From positions 59,316,273 through 59,380,272 of the forward strand of contig CM072522.1 of NCBI GenBank assembly GCA_036898135.1: 64,000 nt of DNA, given 5' to 3'. Made by a program: the position numbers and the translations under genes. Positions within the stretch are counted from its first letter, which is position 1. Each line of letters starts with the position of its first letter. Below, piece by piece: positions 1 to 11,200 of the stretch. This DNA comes from Oncomelania hupensis. Taxonomy: Eukaryota; Mollusca; Gastropoda; Littorinimorpha; Pomatiopsidae. The notes under the pieces are model-generated. The model ran no database searches. It saw only the letters and a program-made list of their open reading frames with translations, and was not told where the DNA came from.

Positions 1-286
1 CCACTGGAAATTGTTCATTTCCTTGCTGTCGCGCATGCGCAGTTGTCGGTTTCTGTACATTCGTCGTTCTTCCGCTCGGTGTACAGAAAGTACGAAAACA
101 GCTAAAAGGACAGCGAAACCACGCAAGTTTGCTTACTGAATGGGTAAAAATGCCTGGAGGCGATTGTGTGTTGAATCCTTTGTAGTTATCGAAATCTGAA
201 TATGCAGGGTGGCTGCTTGAAAAGAAAGGGAACAAGCATGCATGTTTCTGCCGCGTCCGCCAGAAAATGATTGACGTGAAAGTGAT

Positions 287-852
287 TTGTTGGACCAGCT
301 GTTCAGCACACACATGAAAGCAACAAAGGACTATCAAGATCTTTGGGCGGTTGTGAGGCAGCTGTTACTTTTGTATTATGGGCAAGCTAATGTCGAGAGA
401 GGATTCTCAATCAACAAAGAGACCAGCACTGAAAATTTCTTCCAGCAGTCCTTGGTTGCTCGCCGACAAGTGCTGAACGGTTTCAGGAAGATTGGTGGAA
501 TCGACAAGGTAGACATCACCAAGGAGCTGCTAATATCAGAATCTTCTGCAAGGAGAAAGGACCACGACTACCTTGATCAACAAAAGAAAGACCAGGAACA
601 GGCACAAGCAGCAAAGAAGAGGAAGGCACAGGAAGACTGTTGCTGATTTTAGAGAGAAAAAAGGAAGAATGGAGAAGGATGCTCAGCACCTGACTCAGTA
701 GGCAGACAAGCTTTCTGAACAAGCAGAAGAGGAAGGGTGCGCTGAGACTCTTGACTCAGTCAAATGCGCTGAGGAGCAAATCCAAGGAAATAAAGATCCA
801 GCTGGAGAAGATTTCCCGTCAGATTGATGAAGAGATGGAAAAACTGAAATAA
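287..852 (+). pseudogene. hAT-like transposase C-terminal relic
   Basis: A 119-codon open stretch (287-646) carries a segment resembling the hAT C-terminal dimerisation region, with the string VERGFSINKE preceded by a hydrophobic helix (LWAVVRQLLLLYYGQA). A Lys/Gln/Glu-rich coiled-coil tail follows. The tail goes on in another frame (721-852, ending in EEMEKLK and a stop), so a frameshift and stop separate the two parts. No catalytic domain is visible, and a start at 287 would be arbitrary. I read it as the decayed 3' end of a hAT-type or domesticated transposase gene. The family assignment rests on the one motif. Confidence 0.45.
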
Positions 853-1518
853 CTGAAAACTCATTCATCTGTATAAAGTGTATTATATATTAGGCGGTGG
901 TGGTACCTCTTTCTGACTTTTTACAGTTGTATAACTTGTGTCTAAGGACAACATGCTTCACAATTATTGTTTAAATAGGTATAGACTCTGTAATCTGCAT
1001 CATCATTATAGCTGCAACTTCATCGACATGCAATATTTATGTGTATAGATTTCATAATCAATATCAACATCAGTATCACCATCAGATTCATGACTGCAAA
1101 TAATTTATGGATATCGCTGGGTAAGAGATTTTATCCTTTATTTTGACTACTTGTCAATTCTTATGTGCGTTTATAATTTTTTTAAAACTCCTTGAATTTT
1201 TGGAAAAACTATTTGAAATCTCCTTGAAAACTCTTTGAATTTTTTACAAAAATTTGAGTATGAACCCTGTAAACACAATTCATTGTGAGTAGTTGTGATC
1301 AGCAGTTTCTTGACATACATGTGGTATAATATTACTTTTTTTCTAATTCAACACATTATTTTTACAATGTTACAGGAAACCACAAATAGTATAATAACAG
1401 AAACAAAACAACAATGACAGAGACTTCACTTCAAAATTTTAAACACACGACAGAAAGAGGGCAATTGACCATGTACTTAATAGCATCATCAACAGCCATG
1501 TATTTCATGTATTTGCAG
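853..1518. other. AT-rich spacer, nothing recognised
   Basis: No coding signal or repeat could be supported here. The text around 1190-1250 has short tandem-like words built on ctccttgaa and tttgaa. Confidence 0.4.
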
Positions 1519-3005
1519 ATGACCTTGCTCACGAGCAACCACAGTCGCCAGAGCCAGTGGCAGGCCCATCGACCGAAGACCGCTCCAGTAAGTCTATAAC
1601 ATGTGCTGTAATGTCCACCACTTATTCACCACATAATTTTTATTCATCATACAGCAAATCATACAGAATATATAATAAGAGAATTTATTGCAAAAGGGGT
1701 AAACAATTGCAGAGAGTTGCTAGCATCATCAAGATCCACATTTTCCATCTATTTACAGATTCTGTGGCAGCCCCAACCCTCATAAAACCACAACAGGCAA
1801 TAGATGACACCAACAGTAAGTCATTAACAATTTCATCTTATTCCACAAAGTAACAGTAAGACAGCTTCAGCCTCTTGTTCAATGCATACTTAACGACATG
1901 GTAACATAAGTTGATTTACTTCTCTTTGGTTAAAGGTTTTAGTTTTCATATACTTTGTTCTTATATTTACGTAGTTTTATATCTTTTCATAATTGCATTT
2001 CTGGGTTTACCTTATGTTATAGGATTTTATAATAGTCATCTCAATCCAACAGTCACCTCTACCCAATGTGTGGTTCGATTCTTTCCATTTCCGAGGACAA
2101 AGTCCATCGATGGGACGTGAAGATAATGGGTAAATGTTAAGAGACTGGGTGCAGTGGTTCTCGAGTTATTGATTTTATAGGAGGCAAATCAACTATACTA
2201 CAGTTGATTTTACTCCAGGGAAGAATTACCGCAGTTGCTCCCCTTCAAGTCATAGTTATGAAGGTGACGTCACCAAATACGGAGTTGCGTCCCATATTTT
2301 TGGTCATTGCAATAACTTTATTACAGTGCATGCCAATTGTTATTATCATTTTGGTGTTGTGACATGCCTTTTGCCTCTTCGTATCTTATAATAGTATCAA
2401 ATATACCTTGTCACCTTTCAGAAATAGTCCCGATAGTCCTTCTAACAGAAGAAGACGTTACAAGATTGGAAAGCTATGAGAGAGAGACATCTCCATTGAA
2501 GGAAATAGAAGTAAGCCACATTGATGTTTACAGCTTTAGAAGCTATGTCTATGATATATGTTGAATTATTTGGGTTATACTTGTTTAACGTATTCACTCT
2601 TTCGTTGTTATTATTCATTACATTGCAATCTTTCAATGGTCCATTCATCATTTTGGTTATGGATTTATCATTATGTTATACCACTGTGGATATGAAGGCA
2701 TTCAGACAGACATTCATACAGAAATGTTTAAAAATTACTTCAGATCATCAATATTCAGTGTCATAAGCAAACAACATGTTCTGTTTCAGATACCCAAAGG
2801 GGATCGGCTGAAGTGGGGAAAGGAAGAACACAAACTGATTCATAAATATTTCGGGAGATACCGGGGGGAGAAGAGGTCGGGGAGTATTACCAAAGGCGAA
2901 ATTCGATCTGTTCTCCAAATTTTTCCAGAAGCAAAGCAGGGGTTGGCGGGAAAATCGATAGACCAAATTAGGGATAAAATAAGGGGGTGGAAGAAAACTT
3001 TATAA
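1519..3005 (+). CDS. 3' exons of a gene ending in a SANT/Myb-like domain
   Basis: Four exons chain with matching phases: 1519-1587, 1759-1815, 2422-2510 and 2790-3005 (stop TAA). Acceptors are tttgcag, tttacag, ctttcag and gtttcag; donors are gtaagt, gtaagt and gtaagc. The first two exons give a Pro/Glu-rich linker (HEQPQSPEPVAGPSTED, then APTLIKPQQAIDDTN). The third gives VLLTEEDVTRLESYERE. The last encodes about 71 residues starting IPKGDRLKWGKEEHKLIHKY, with Trp near both ends and a basic WKKTL terminus, which looks like a single SANT/Myb-type helix bundle. The 5' end is not identified and may lie outside the window. Function is unknown; DNA or protein binding is inferred. Confidence 0.45.
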
Positions 3006-3502
3006 ATACTACTAAATTTGGGGGGAGGGGGGTGGGTGATGTTAGTTTAGGTCACACTTCAGCCACAGGTCCAATTCATCCATAACTGCGTGGGAGACAA
3101 GCATTTGTACTTGGAATGGAAGTTTTATCAATCAAGAAAGATTGTTAATGATTGGTCACCTTTTTTTTGTCTATTTTTGTGGCCTTCTAATCTCTGGAAT
3201 TATGACCTTGAGTGAAAACACATTGGTTTCAAAGCAGACTGATCAAGCACTATGGCACAAATTTCCACCATTCTGTGTTGAAATTTAATGGTGATTCAAA
3301 TTTTACTTTTGTTTTATTGTCGTTTTGCTTTTAAATTGTCACAGTAAAGTTTGAGTGGTTGAACTGTCAGCTAGCTTTCTTCTTTTTGAAAGAACTTTAA
3401 AAGGAAATATGTGGAGTTAAAAACTATATGGAAATATATTTCATGCATTTGTTGTTGGTCCTGATAATTTGAATTGTTTATGAAGTTTTAATGTTTGTTT
3501 AG

Positions 3503-3800
3503 GTGTGCGCATGTGTTGAAATGTTTGTGTGTGTGAGTGATGCAGTATATTTCTGTGTATGTGTTTGTGCGTGTGTATATATATTATATAAAGGGCAGTG
3601 GGAGGGGATTAATAATTATGAACATTTTGTACATATATGTTGAACAATAAACCATGTGTGTGCATGTGTTGAAATGTTTGTGTGTGTGTGAGTGGTGCAG
3701 TATATTTCTAGGTATGTGTGTGTGCGTGTGTATATATATATTATACACAGGGCAGTGGAAGGGGATTAATAATTATGAACATTTTGTACATACATGTTGA
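3503..3800 (+). repeat. tandem duplication of a GT-rich block
   Basis: A block of about 155 bp with tgtgttgaaatgtttgtgtg, a (gt)n/(ta)n core and ggggattaataattatgaac occurs twice in a row (from about 3503 and from about 3659). A poly-C/poly-A run follows at 3822-3864. Confidence 0.7.
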
Positions 3801-3821
3801 ACTATAAACAAAACAAAAATC

Positions 3822-3864
3822 CCCCCCCCCCCCCCCCCCCAAAAAAAAAAAAAAAAAAAAAAAA
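3822..3864 (+). repeat. poly-C then poly-A homopolymer run
   Basis: About 19 C followed by about 24 A. Length is likely to vary between alleles or assemblies. ORFs crossing it are artefacts. Confidence 0.9.
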
Positions 3865-4023
3865 GAGGCAGGGAGCCCACATGGGGGAGAATACTGGGTG
3901 TAGAGGTCATGTTAAAATCGCTCATCCTTATAGGCTCCCTCATGTGGCGTAAGACAATCATCACAGTGTAGGGTTATATTTCAGCCTCTTGTGTGTGTGT
4001 ATATATATATGTATAGACACTTT

Positions 4024-4298
4024 CACATAAACTTATACATACAAAAGATAAGAATCATGTGTGTAATATTTGTAATAAAGCTTTCATTGGGGCCAATTAT
4101 GTGAAGGTACATAAGGTTATACATACAGGAGAGAAAAATCATGTGTGTGATGTTTGTAAAAAAGCTTTCACTACAGGTAGCAGTTTGAAGGTACCGAAGC
4201 ATATACCTACAAAAGAGAAAAATCTATGTGAAGTTTGTAGTAAGGCTTTCTCTTTGGCTGACTATTTGATGCAACAATATGTTGTTGATACATACTGA
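4024..4298 (+). pseudogene. truncated C2H2 zinc-finger exon (tail of an upstream family member)
   Basis: The frame reads HKLIHTKDKN, then three finger units: CNICNKAFIGANYVKVHKVIH, a second with CDVCKKAF whose first zinc His is replaced (LKVPKHIPT), and a third with CEVCSKAF that loses its spacing (LMQQYVVDTY) before TGA at 4296-4298. The 5' side abuts simple (tg)/(ta) sequence and no acceptor is visible, so the exon is truncated. The decayed last finger matches decayed finger remnants beyond the stop of gene B (34480-34650, minus strand). This is therefore the 3' end of another cluster member lying just upstream of gene A. Confidence 0.7.
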
Positions 4299-4342
4299 AG
4301 TGAAAATATATGTGTAAAATTTGTAGTATTGAATGCTTTTAT

Positions 4343-4500
4343 TCATGCAGACTTGGTCCTGATTTGGCTCGAAAGAGTCCGCTGGACCTAAAGCAATAAT
4401 CTTGTATTGTATTGTATTCATGCAGACAATTTGATAAAACACTTGATTTTGTGGTCCTGATTTGGCTCTTAGCAGTCCGCTGGACCCTGTAAGCAATGAA
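4343..4500 (+). repeat. two fragments of the dispersed 650-bp element 3' end
   Basis: The terminal words ggtcctgatttggctc and ccgctggacc occur twice (about 4345-4410 and 4450-4500), followed by ttgtattgtattg-like tails. They match the 3' ends of the elements at 14984, 15946 and 33361. Confidence 0.6.
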
Positions 4501-4504
4501 TAAC

Positions 4505-4650
4505 TAACAACACTTTGTTGCTGTGTACAGGCTGTGTAATACAGCACTAATTTGTTGATGTGTACAGGCTGTGTAATATGGCACTTTGTTGTTGTGTACA
4601 GGCTGTGTAATACAGCACTTTGTTGTTGTGTACAGGCTGTTCCATTGCAT
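4505..4650 (+). repeat. 34-bp minisatellite, about 4 copies
   Basis: The unit contains ctttgttgttgtgtacaggc. The same repeat, inverted, lies at 33230-33350 upstream of gene C, showing that the duplication shared by genes A and C includes this region. Confidence 0.75.
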
Positions 4651-5203
4651 GTTTCTAACAGCTAAAAGAATATTATGTAAATAAAGTATTAAAGTGTTTA
4701 TAAAAATGCAAAGCTTGAGCATTGTGTTGTTTTTACATTAAAATGTCACTGATAGAATAAAGAAGGAATGAAGAGAGAAGTAGAGGTTACAGGAACAACT
4801 TTAAAATACATGCATTCAGCAAACAAACAAAAGAAGCCAGAAAATAATAAGTTCAACGTTAAAAATATAACATAAATGTAAAAGTCTTATAAAAATAAAA
4901 AATAAAAAAAGTATTCAAAATTGTTACTAATGCTAGGCTTGTTAATCTTTGGAGACATACGAAACTAATTTAGTAAATGACAATCTGGCTTTGTGATCTT
5001 TCTCCTATCCCGAATTAGTTGAATAATGTATAAATAGCTGCTTGTTCTATTCACCTTTGATATAAATAATTTTTTTATGGTAAGCATTATTATATTTTTA
5101 ATAAGTTTTTAAAATCTTCTTTTGCGCCAGGTTTCTTTCTACTAAAACGTTAGCGAATAAATGTATGATAGTATGGAGAGTTTTTCCCCCTTAGCAAACT
5201 TTC

Positions 5204-5219
5204 GGTATTACTTCCCCTG
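5204..5219 (+). promoter_or_regulatory. conserved ETS-like motif upstream of gene A
   Basis: ggtattacttcccctg lies 56 bp before the gene A start codon. It recurs with one change upstream of gene C (32408-32423, inverted) and exactly upstream of gene D (51257-51272). It contains ACTTCC, the reverse of the GGAAGT ETS core. A shared proximal promoter element is inferred from this conservation. Confidence 0.4.
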
Positions 5220-5274
5220 TTCATGTTGAAGTTGTGCAGTTGATTTGCAACGTTGAGTGCTGCATTGATCTGTT

Positions 5275-8200
5275 ATGGAGGACGAAGACAGCCCAGTGCT
5301 GTCTGAGGTGAAGCTGGAGATTGACATTGCTGACGATCCAGTGGTAGACTGGATGAGATTGCAAGCGTGGCATGCGCAAGGTGAGTCTTGCTCCGGTAAT
5401 GAAACATTCGTCATTGAACATGGAAACTGACATTTTAAAACTACAACCAATACAGGACAGTTAAGATCTACATCGTGGTATCAACCTGTACAGAAAAATA
5501 TAATTTCAACGCTCGTCAAAATGAAAGCTTTTTCATTCTCCTATTACTGTTATGTGAATTGAATCGCTCATCGTTTATTTTTTATTTGTTTAAAATGTAT
5601 TTTACTACAATGTAAATTGTATTTTTTTTATTTTTATTGGAGATGTCACAAAGTGGTGGCAAATTTGTTAACATCAGCGCTCCATAATTGAATAATGGTA
5701 TTACAGAAAGGGATTAACATAAAAGTCAGGTTTAGCACACCCACACCCTAACACCAACAAAATAATTTGCTTTTTTCCTGACCTTTTGTGTGGACTGTGC
5801 AGTGAATGCTGGGTGCTGATCTTAACTACGGCAACATTATTTCTGCTGAATTTGTTTAATTGCAAATAGTGAAATAGACCAGTTCCTTGTTCATCCTTGA
5901 TTGCACTTTGGAGGTTTATTTACTGTGTCATCTGTAATATTTAGGTGAGAGGAACAGATTAACATTTTTTATGTGATTGTGATGGTTTTTCAGTTCATCA
6001 TTATGCTTGCTGTCAGGAAATATTCACATGAAAGCTGTTGTTTTGTTTAGAAATTGCAGGAAGAGAAAGCCATCATGTTTCTCACTGCAGCAGTGAACAG
6101 ATTGTCAGAGGTACCGCTAATGTGACTGGCAGTGAGTTCAACATAAAGGAAGAATCAGAAATCAAGACAGCACCTGACAGTGACATGAGGGAGCCACATA
6201 TACCACTGGTGTGTAAAGTGAAGACAGAACCTGACTGTGATACTGAGGGATATGGTAAGTATAATAGCCTATTAAGTCTGGGCACCCTTTTTGTAGTGAA
6301 TCTAAGGAGAGAAATCACTTTCATTTTATAATTTTAAGGAATTTTTCCCTCTCCTTGATAAGCATTGATAAGCATTTTAAGGAGTTGGAAAACCGATGGA
6401 AAAACGCCATGATTGATGGTTTCGTAGCGATACAAGGGAAGTAACCATGACAGACGATGCATCACAAATCTATGTCACATTAAACTATGATGTCACGTCC
6501 TAAGCCTAGTGAGATGATTTAGGAACTTTGTGTTTGGTTGATAGTGCAAAAGATAAACCAATGAACATTAAGCTAATTTTTTAGTTGCATGGCCATGTTA
6601 ATTTTAGAAACAATTATGCGTTCACGATCTTTGCATGCTATAGATTGTTTTTTCAGGTGTGTTTTCAGTGCCAATTGTAAAATTTAAGAAATACTTCTCA
6701 AACGTGTTCAGGATAATTTTGAAGGACTAAGGTGTGATTTTGCCCAATGTCAGCATAATTGGGAGCCCAAATAGTAATGCTTGTTATGTTTAAAAAAATA
6801 TTGGTATTGTAGCTGAAATGCTTTACAGGATTGCTTCTCTAGATATCTCTTAAGTATATTACAGGATGTGAGCTAAACAACTTCCCTTATGTGCCAGCGA
6901 ACCAATGTTTAATTCCACAAGTGTCAAGAACTTTTTTCATTGAAGTGAACGCTTTAGTGATTACAAGTTGGTGTGATCCCCACAGGAATATGGATGTGAA
7001 TGACCACAACTGTTCAGTTTTATCATCCAATATAGCACTCACCCATGACGTGTTTGCTGATTTCTGTGTTACAGAAAGCAGTGGGCCATTGGAAACGAAA
7101 ACAGTGTGGGTGAAGTCAGAGGCATATATAGATGAGGTAATAATCGAGCTTAATGTCTCTTATAAAAAATTTACACACGAACTGTGTGGTACAGTAACCC
7201 AAATGTACTGATAGTTGTAGTAAAATAATATATTCTCATCATTGATTTCAGGAGCCACATGACTCAGAGTTGTGTAAAGTGAAGACAGAGCCTGACAGTG
7301 ACACAGAGGGATACAGTAAGTATATTAGTGTTTTATACTTAGCAATAATTGTGATGTTGTTGTCTATATTGTGATGTTGTTATCTATATTGTGATGTTGT
7401 TATCTATATTGTGATGTTGTTATCTATATTGTGATGTTGTTATCTATATTGTGATGTTGTTATCTATATTGTGATGTTGTTATCTATATTGTGATGTTGT
7501 TATCTATATTGTGATGTTGTTATCTATATTGTAATGTTGTTATCTTTATTGTGATTGTAGCTTAGCTGCTGTACAGTTTCAACTTTCTTGACCTAAAGTA
7601 TAGAATAGGCTCTGAGCTGTGTTACATGCATGTGTGCCAGTGAACAAGGGCTCAGTTCTACTAGTGACAGGAACATTTCTTATGGGTGTTTTTTTGTTGC
7701 TGTTTTTTGTTTTGTTTTATGTGTGGTGTGAACCCCATAGTAATTCAGTCTTGAGTGATTAAAAACTGCTCTTTTGTAAATGTCCCTTATTATTAACTGG
7801 GACAGCATTATTGAAGGAAACCAAAATACCAGGAGAAAACACTTGGTGACCTGACAAGTCTTGTATCTAAGTCATATAAATTCATCCTCTGCAGGGTTTA
7901 TACTCTCCAACTTTGGCATAGAAAACCACAGTCCTAACCAATTGTGCTACTGCTATCACCCATGATACATTTGCTGATTTCTTTGTTACAGAAAGCACTG
8001 ACCCATTGGAAACAAAGATGGTGTGGGTGAAGACCGAGAGGTACATAGATTTACTTCCAATGGAGTCTGAGGTAATAATGGGCCTTTACGTCTCTTTTAC
8101 AAATCTTTAACACAATAACTATCCAATACTTCTACTACTACTACTAATAATAACAATAATAATAATAACAATAATAATAATGGATGCAATATACAGTTAT

Positions 8201-11200
8201 ACCTTTGGTCCCGAACGCCTCAGGTCATGAACAGTTTGGGTTTCGAACAACTTTTTATATTTTTTGTCTCGTGTAAGGAACAGGGGGTTACGAAGGACAA
8301 ATTTCCCTTAATAGTTTTTTGATGCAGACAGATTCCCTAGCAGCTGCCAAGAAACAGGCAAAAAAACTCCTGAAACTAATGATTCACAATAGCTAAGAAA
8401 GTGACACATTTCCCATGATGGTTTTCTTGGTAAGAAAGATAGACAAAATATCTTATTTTTGTTATTTTACATTTAATTTATTTGGTCGTTTTCTTTCTGT
8501 GTATGTAATACAAGGACACATATTCTTTCTCTGTATGTAATACAAGTACACATATTCTTTGCCTTTTGTGAGGTAAATGACCAGATGTAATTAAAAAAGA
8601 AAGATTCTTTCCTCTTGAAACGGATTGTCTCTATTTCATTGATTTCAATGTTTTGGATTATGAACGTTTCCAGAACTTGGTTTGTAACCTGAGGTATCAC
8701 TGTAGGTGATGTTCCCCAAATCACTGATCAGTGCGACGATCTGTACCAACATACACACTGACATGTTTCACCCAGTCTGGAACACACAACAAACACATCT
8801 ATTACTCAAACATGTGGCTCACCCAACAGACACATCTATCACTCAGACATGTGGCAAACACAACAGACATATCACAAGGATATATGGCACACATAACAAT
8901 CACATCTATCTCTCAAACATGTGGCACACACAACAAACATATCTATCACTGAAACATGTGACACACAACAAACACATCCATGACTCAAACATGTGGCACA
9001 CACAACAAACACATCTATCACTGAAACATGTGGCACACACAACAAACACATCTATCACTGAAACATGTGGCACACACAACAAACACATCTATCACTGAAA
9101 CATGTGATACACACAACAAACACATCTATCACTCAAACATGTGACACATACAACAAACACATCTATCACTCAAAAATGTGGCACACACAACAAACACATC
9201 TATCACCCCTACATGTACAAGGGCAGGGAGATCGCTTTTACAAAATTAAAAGGAATTTTTTTTTGGACATTTTCATTGTGACTGCATTATAATTATAATT
9301 TATTGAAGGGAGGGAGGAAACCGGAGTACCCAGAGAAAACACTCGGTGACCTCAATAGTCAAGTAGCTCAGTTACATAAGTTAACACTAGGTGTCCTCAA
9401 TAGTCAAGTAGCTCAGTTACATAAGTTAACACTAGGTGTCCTCAATAGTCAAGTAGCTCAGTTACATAAGTTAACACTAGGTGACCTCAATAGTCAAGTA
9501 GCTCAGTTACATAAGTTAACACTAGGTGACCTCAATAGTCAAGTAGCTCAGTTACATAAGTTAACACTAGGTGACCTCAATAGTCAAGTAGCTAAGTTAC
9601 ATAAGTTAACACTAGGTGTCCTCAATAGTCAAGTAGCTAAGTTACATAAGTTAACACTAGGTGTCCTCAATAGTCAAGTAGCTCAGTTACATAAGTTAAC
9701 ACTAGGTGACCTCAATAGTCAAGTAGCTCAGTTACATAAGTTAACACTAGGTGTCCTCAATAGTCAAGTAGCTCAGTTACATAAGTTAACACTAGGTGTC
9801 CTCAATAGTCAAGTAGCTCAGTTACATAAGTTAACACTAGGTGACCTCAATAGTCAAGTAGCTCAGTTACATAAGTTAACACTAGGTGACCTCAATAGTC
9901 AAGTAGCTCAGTTACATAAGTTAACACTAGGTGACCTCAATAGTCAAGTAGCTCAGTTACATAAGTTAACACTAGGTGACCTCAATAGTCAAGTAGCTCA
10001 GTTACATAAGTTAACACTAGGTGACCTCAATAGTCAAGTAACTCAGTTACATAAGTTAACACTAGGTGACCTCAATAGTCAAGTAGCTCAGTTACATAAG
10101 TTAACACTAGGTGACCTCAATAGTCAAGTAGCTCAGTTACATAAGTTAACACTAGGTGACCTCAATAGTCAAGTAGCTCAGTTACATAAGTTAACCCTAG
10201 GTGTCCTCAATAGTCAAGTAGCTCAGTTACATAAGTTAACACTAGGTGACCTCAATAGTCAAGTAGCTCAGTTACATAAGTTAACACTAGGTGACCTCAA
10301 TAGTCAAGTAGCTCAGTTACATAAGTTAACACTAGGTGACCTCAATAGTCAAGTAGCTCAGTTACATAAGTTAACACTAGGTGACCTCAATAGTCAAGTA
10401 GCTCAGTTACATAAGTTAACACTAGGTGACCTCAATAGTCAAGTAGCTCAGTTACATAAGTTCACACTAGGTGACCTCAATAGTCAAGTAGCTCAGTTAC
10501 ATAAGTTAACACTAGGTGACCTCAATAGTCAAGTAGCTCAGTTACATAAGTTCACACTAGGTGACCTCAATAGTCAAGTAGCTCAGTTACATAAGTTAAC
10601 ACTAGGTGACCTCAATAGTCAAGTAGCTCAGTTACATAAGTTAACACTAGGTGACCACAATAGTCAAGTAGCTAAGTTACATAAGTTAACACTAGGTGAC
10701 CACAATAGTCAAGTAGCTCAGTTACATAAGTTAACACTAGGTGACCTCAATAGTCAAGTAGCTCAGTTACATACGTTAACACTAGGTGACCTCAATAGTC
10801 AAGTAGCTCAGTTACATAAGTTCACACAGTGCGCTGTGTCACGCCCCTTGTGTTTAAGAGTTAATGTAGGACCTGTTCTTTCATGCAAAGAACATCAGGA
10901 ACTCTGAGAAATTTGACGCAAACACAATATTAAATGCTAAACAAACTTTACTTACAAACGGACAATCACCCATTCAACAGATATTGTGTAACATACAAAG
11001 TCAAAATGAAGATGGTGATGTAATCGCTGACCGTGATGATAATGATGATGACGATGATGATTTGTATGACCGTGATGATGACTACTATGATGATGATGAT
11101 GAGATAGTTCATTTCGTCGTAGGCCTTGGCCTTCGTTGACGCCACTACAAATGATTAAAACTGTGCTCTCTCAAAGTAACTACAGGAGGGGCCGGGTAGC

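Noticed and set aside
9303..10907. Large repeat protein of 534 residues
   Set aside because: It is a 45-bp minisatellite; unit differences are nearly all non-synonymous, the start lies in a dispersed repeat, and it falls in an intron of gene A.
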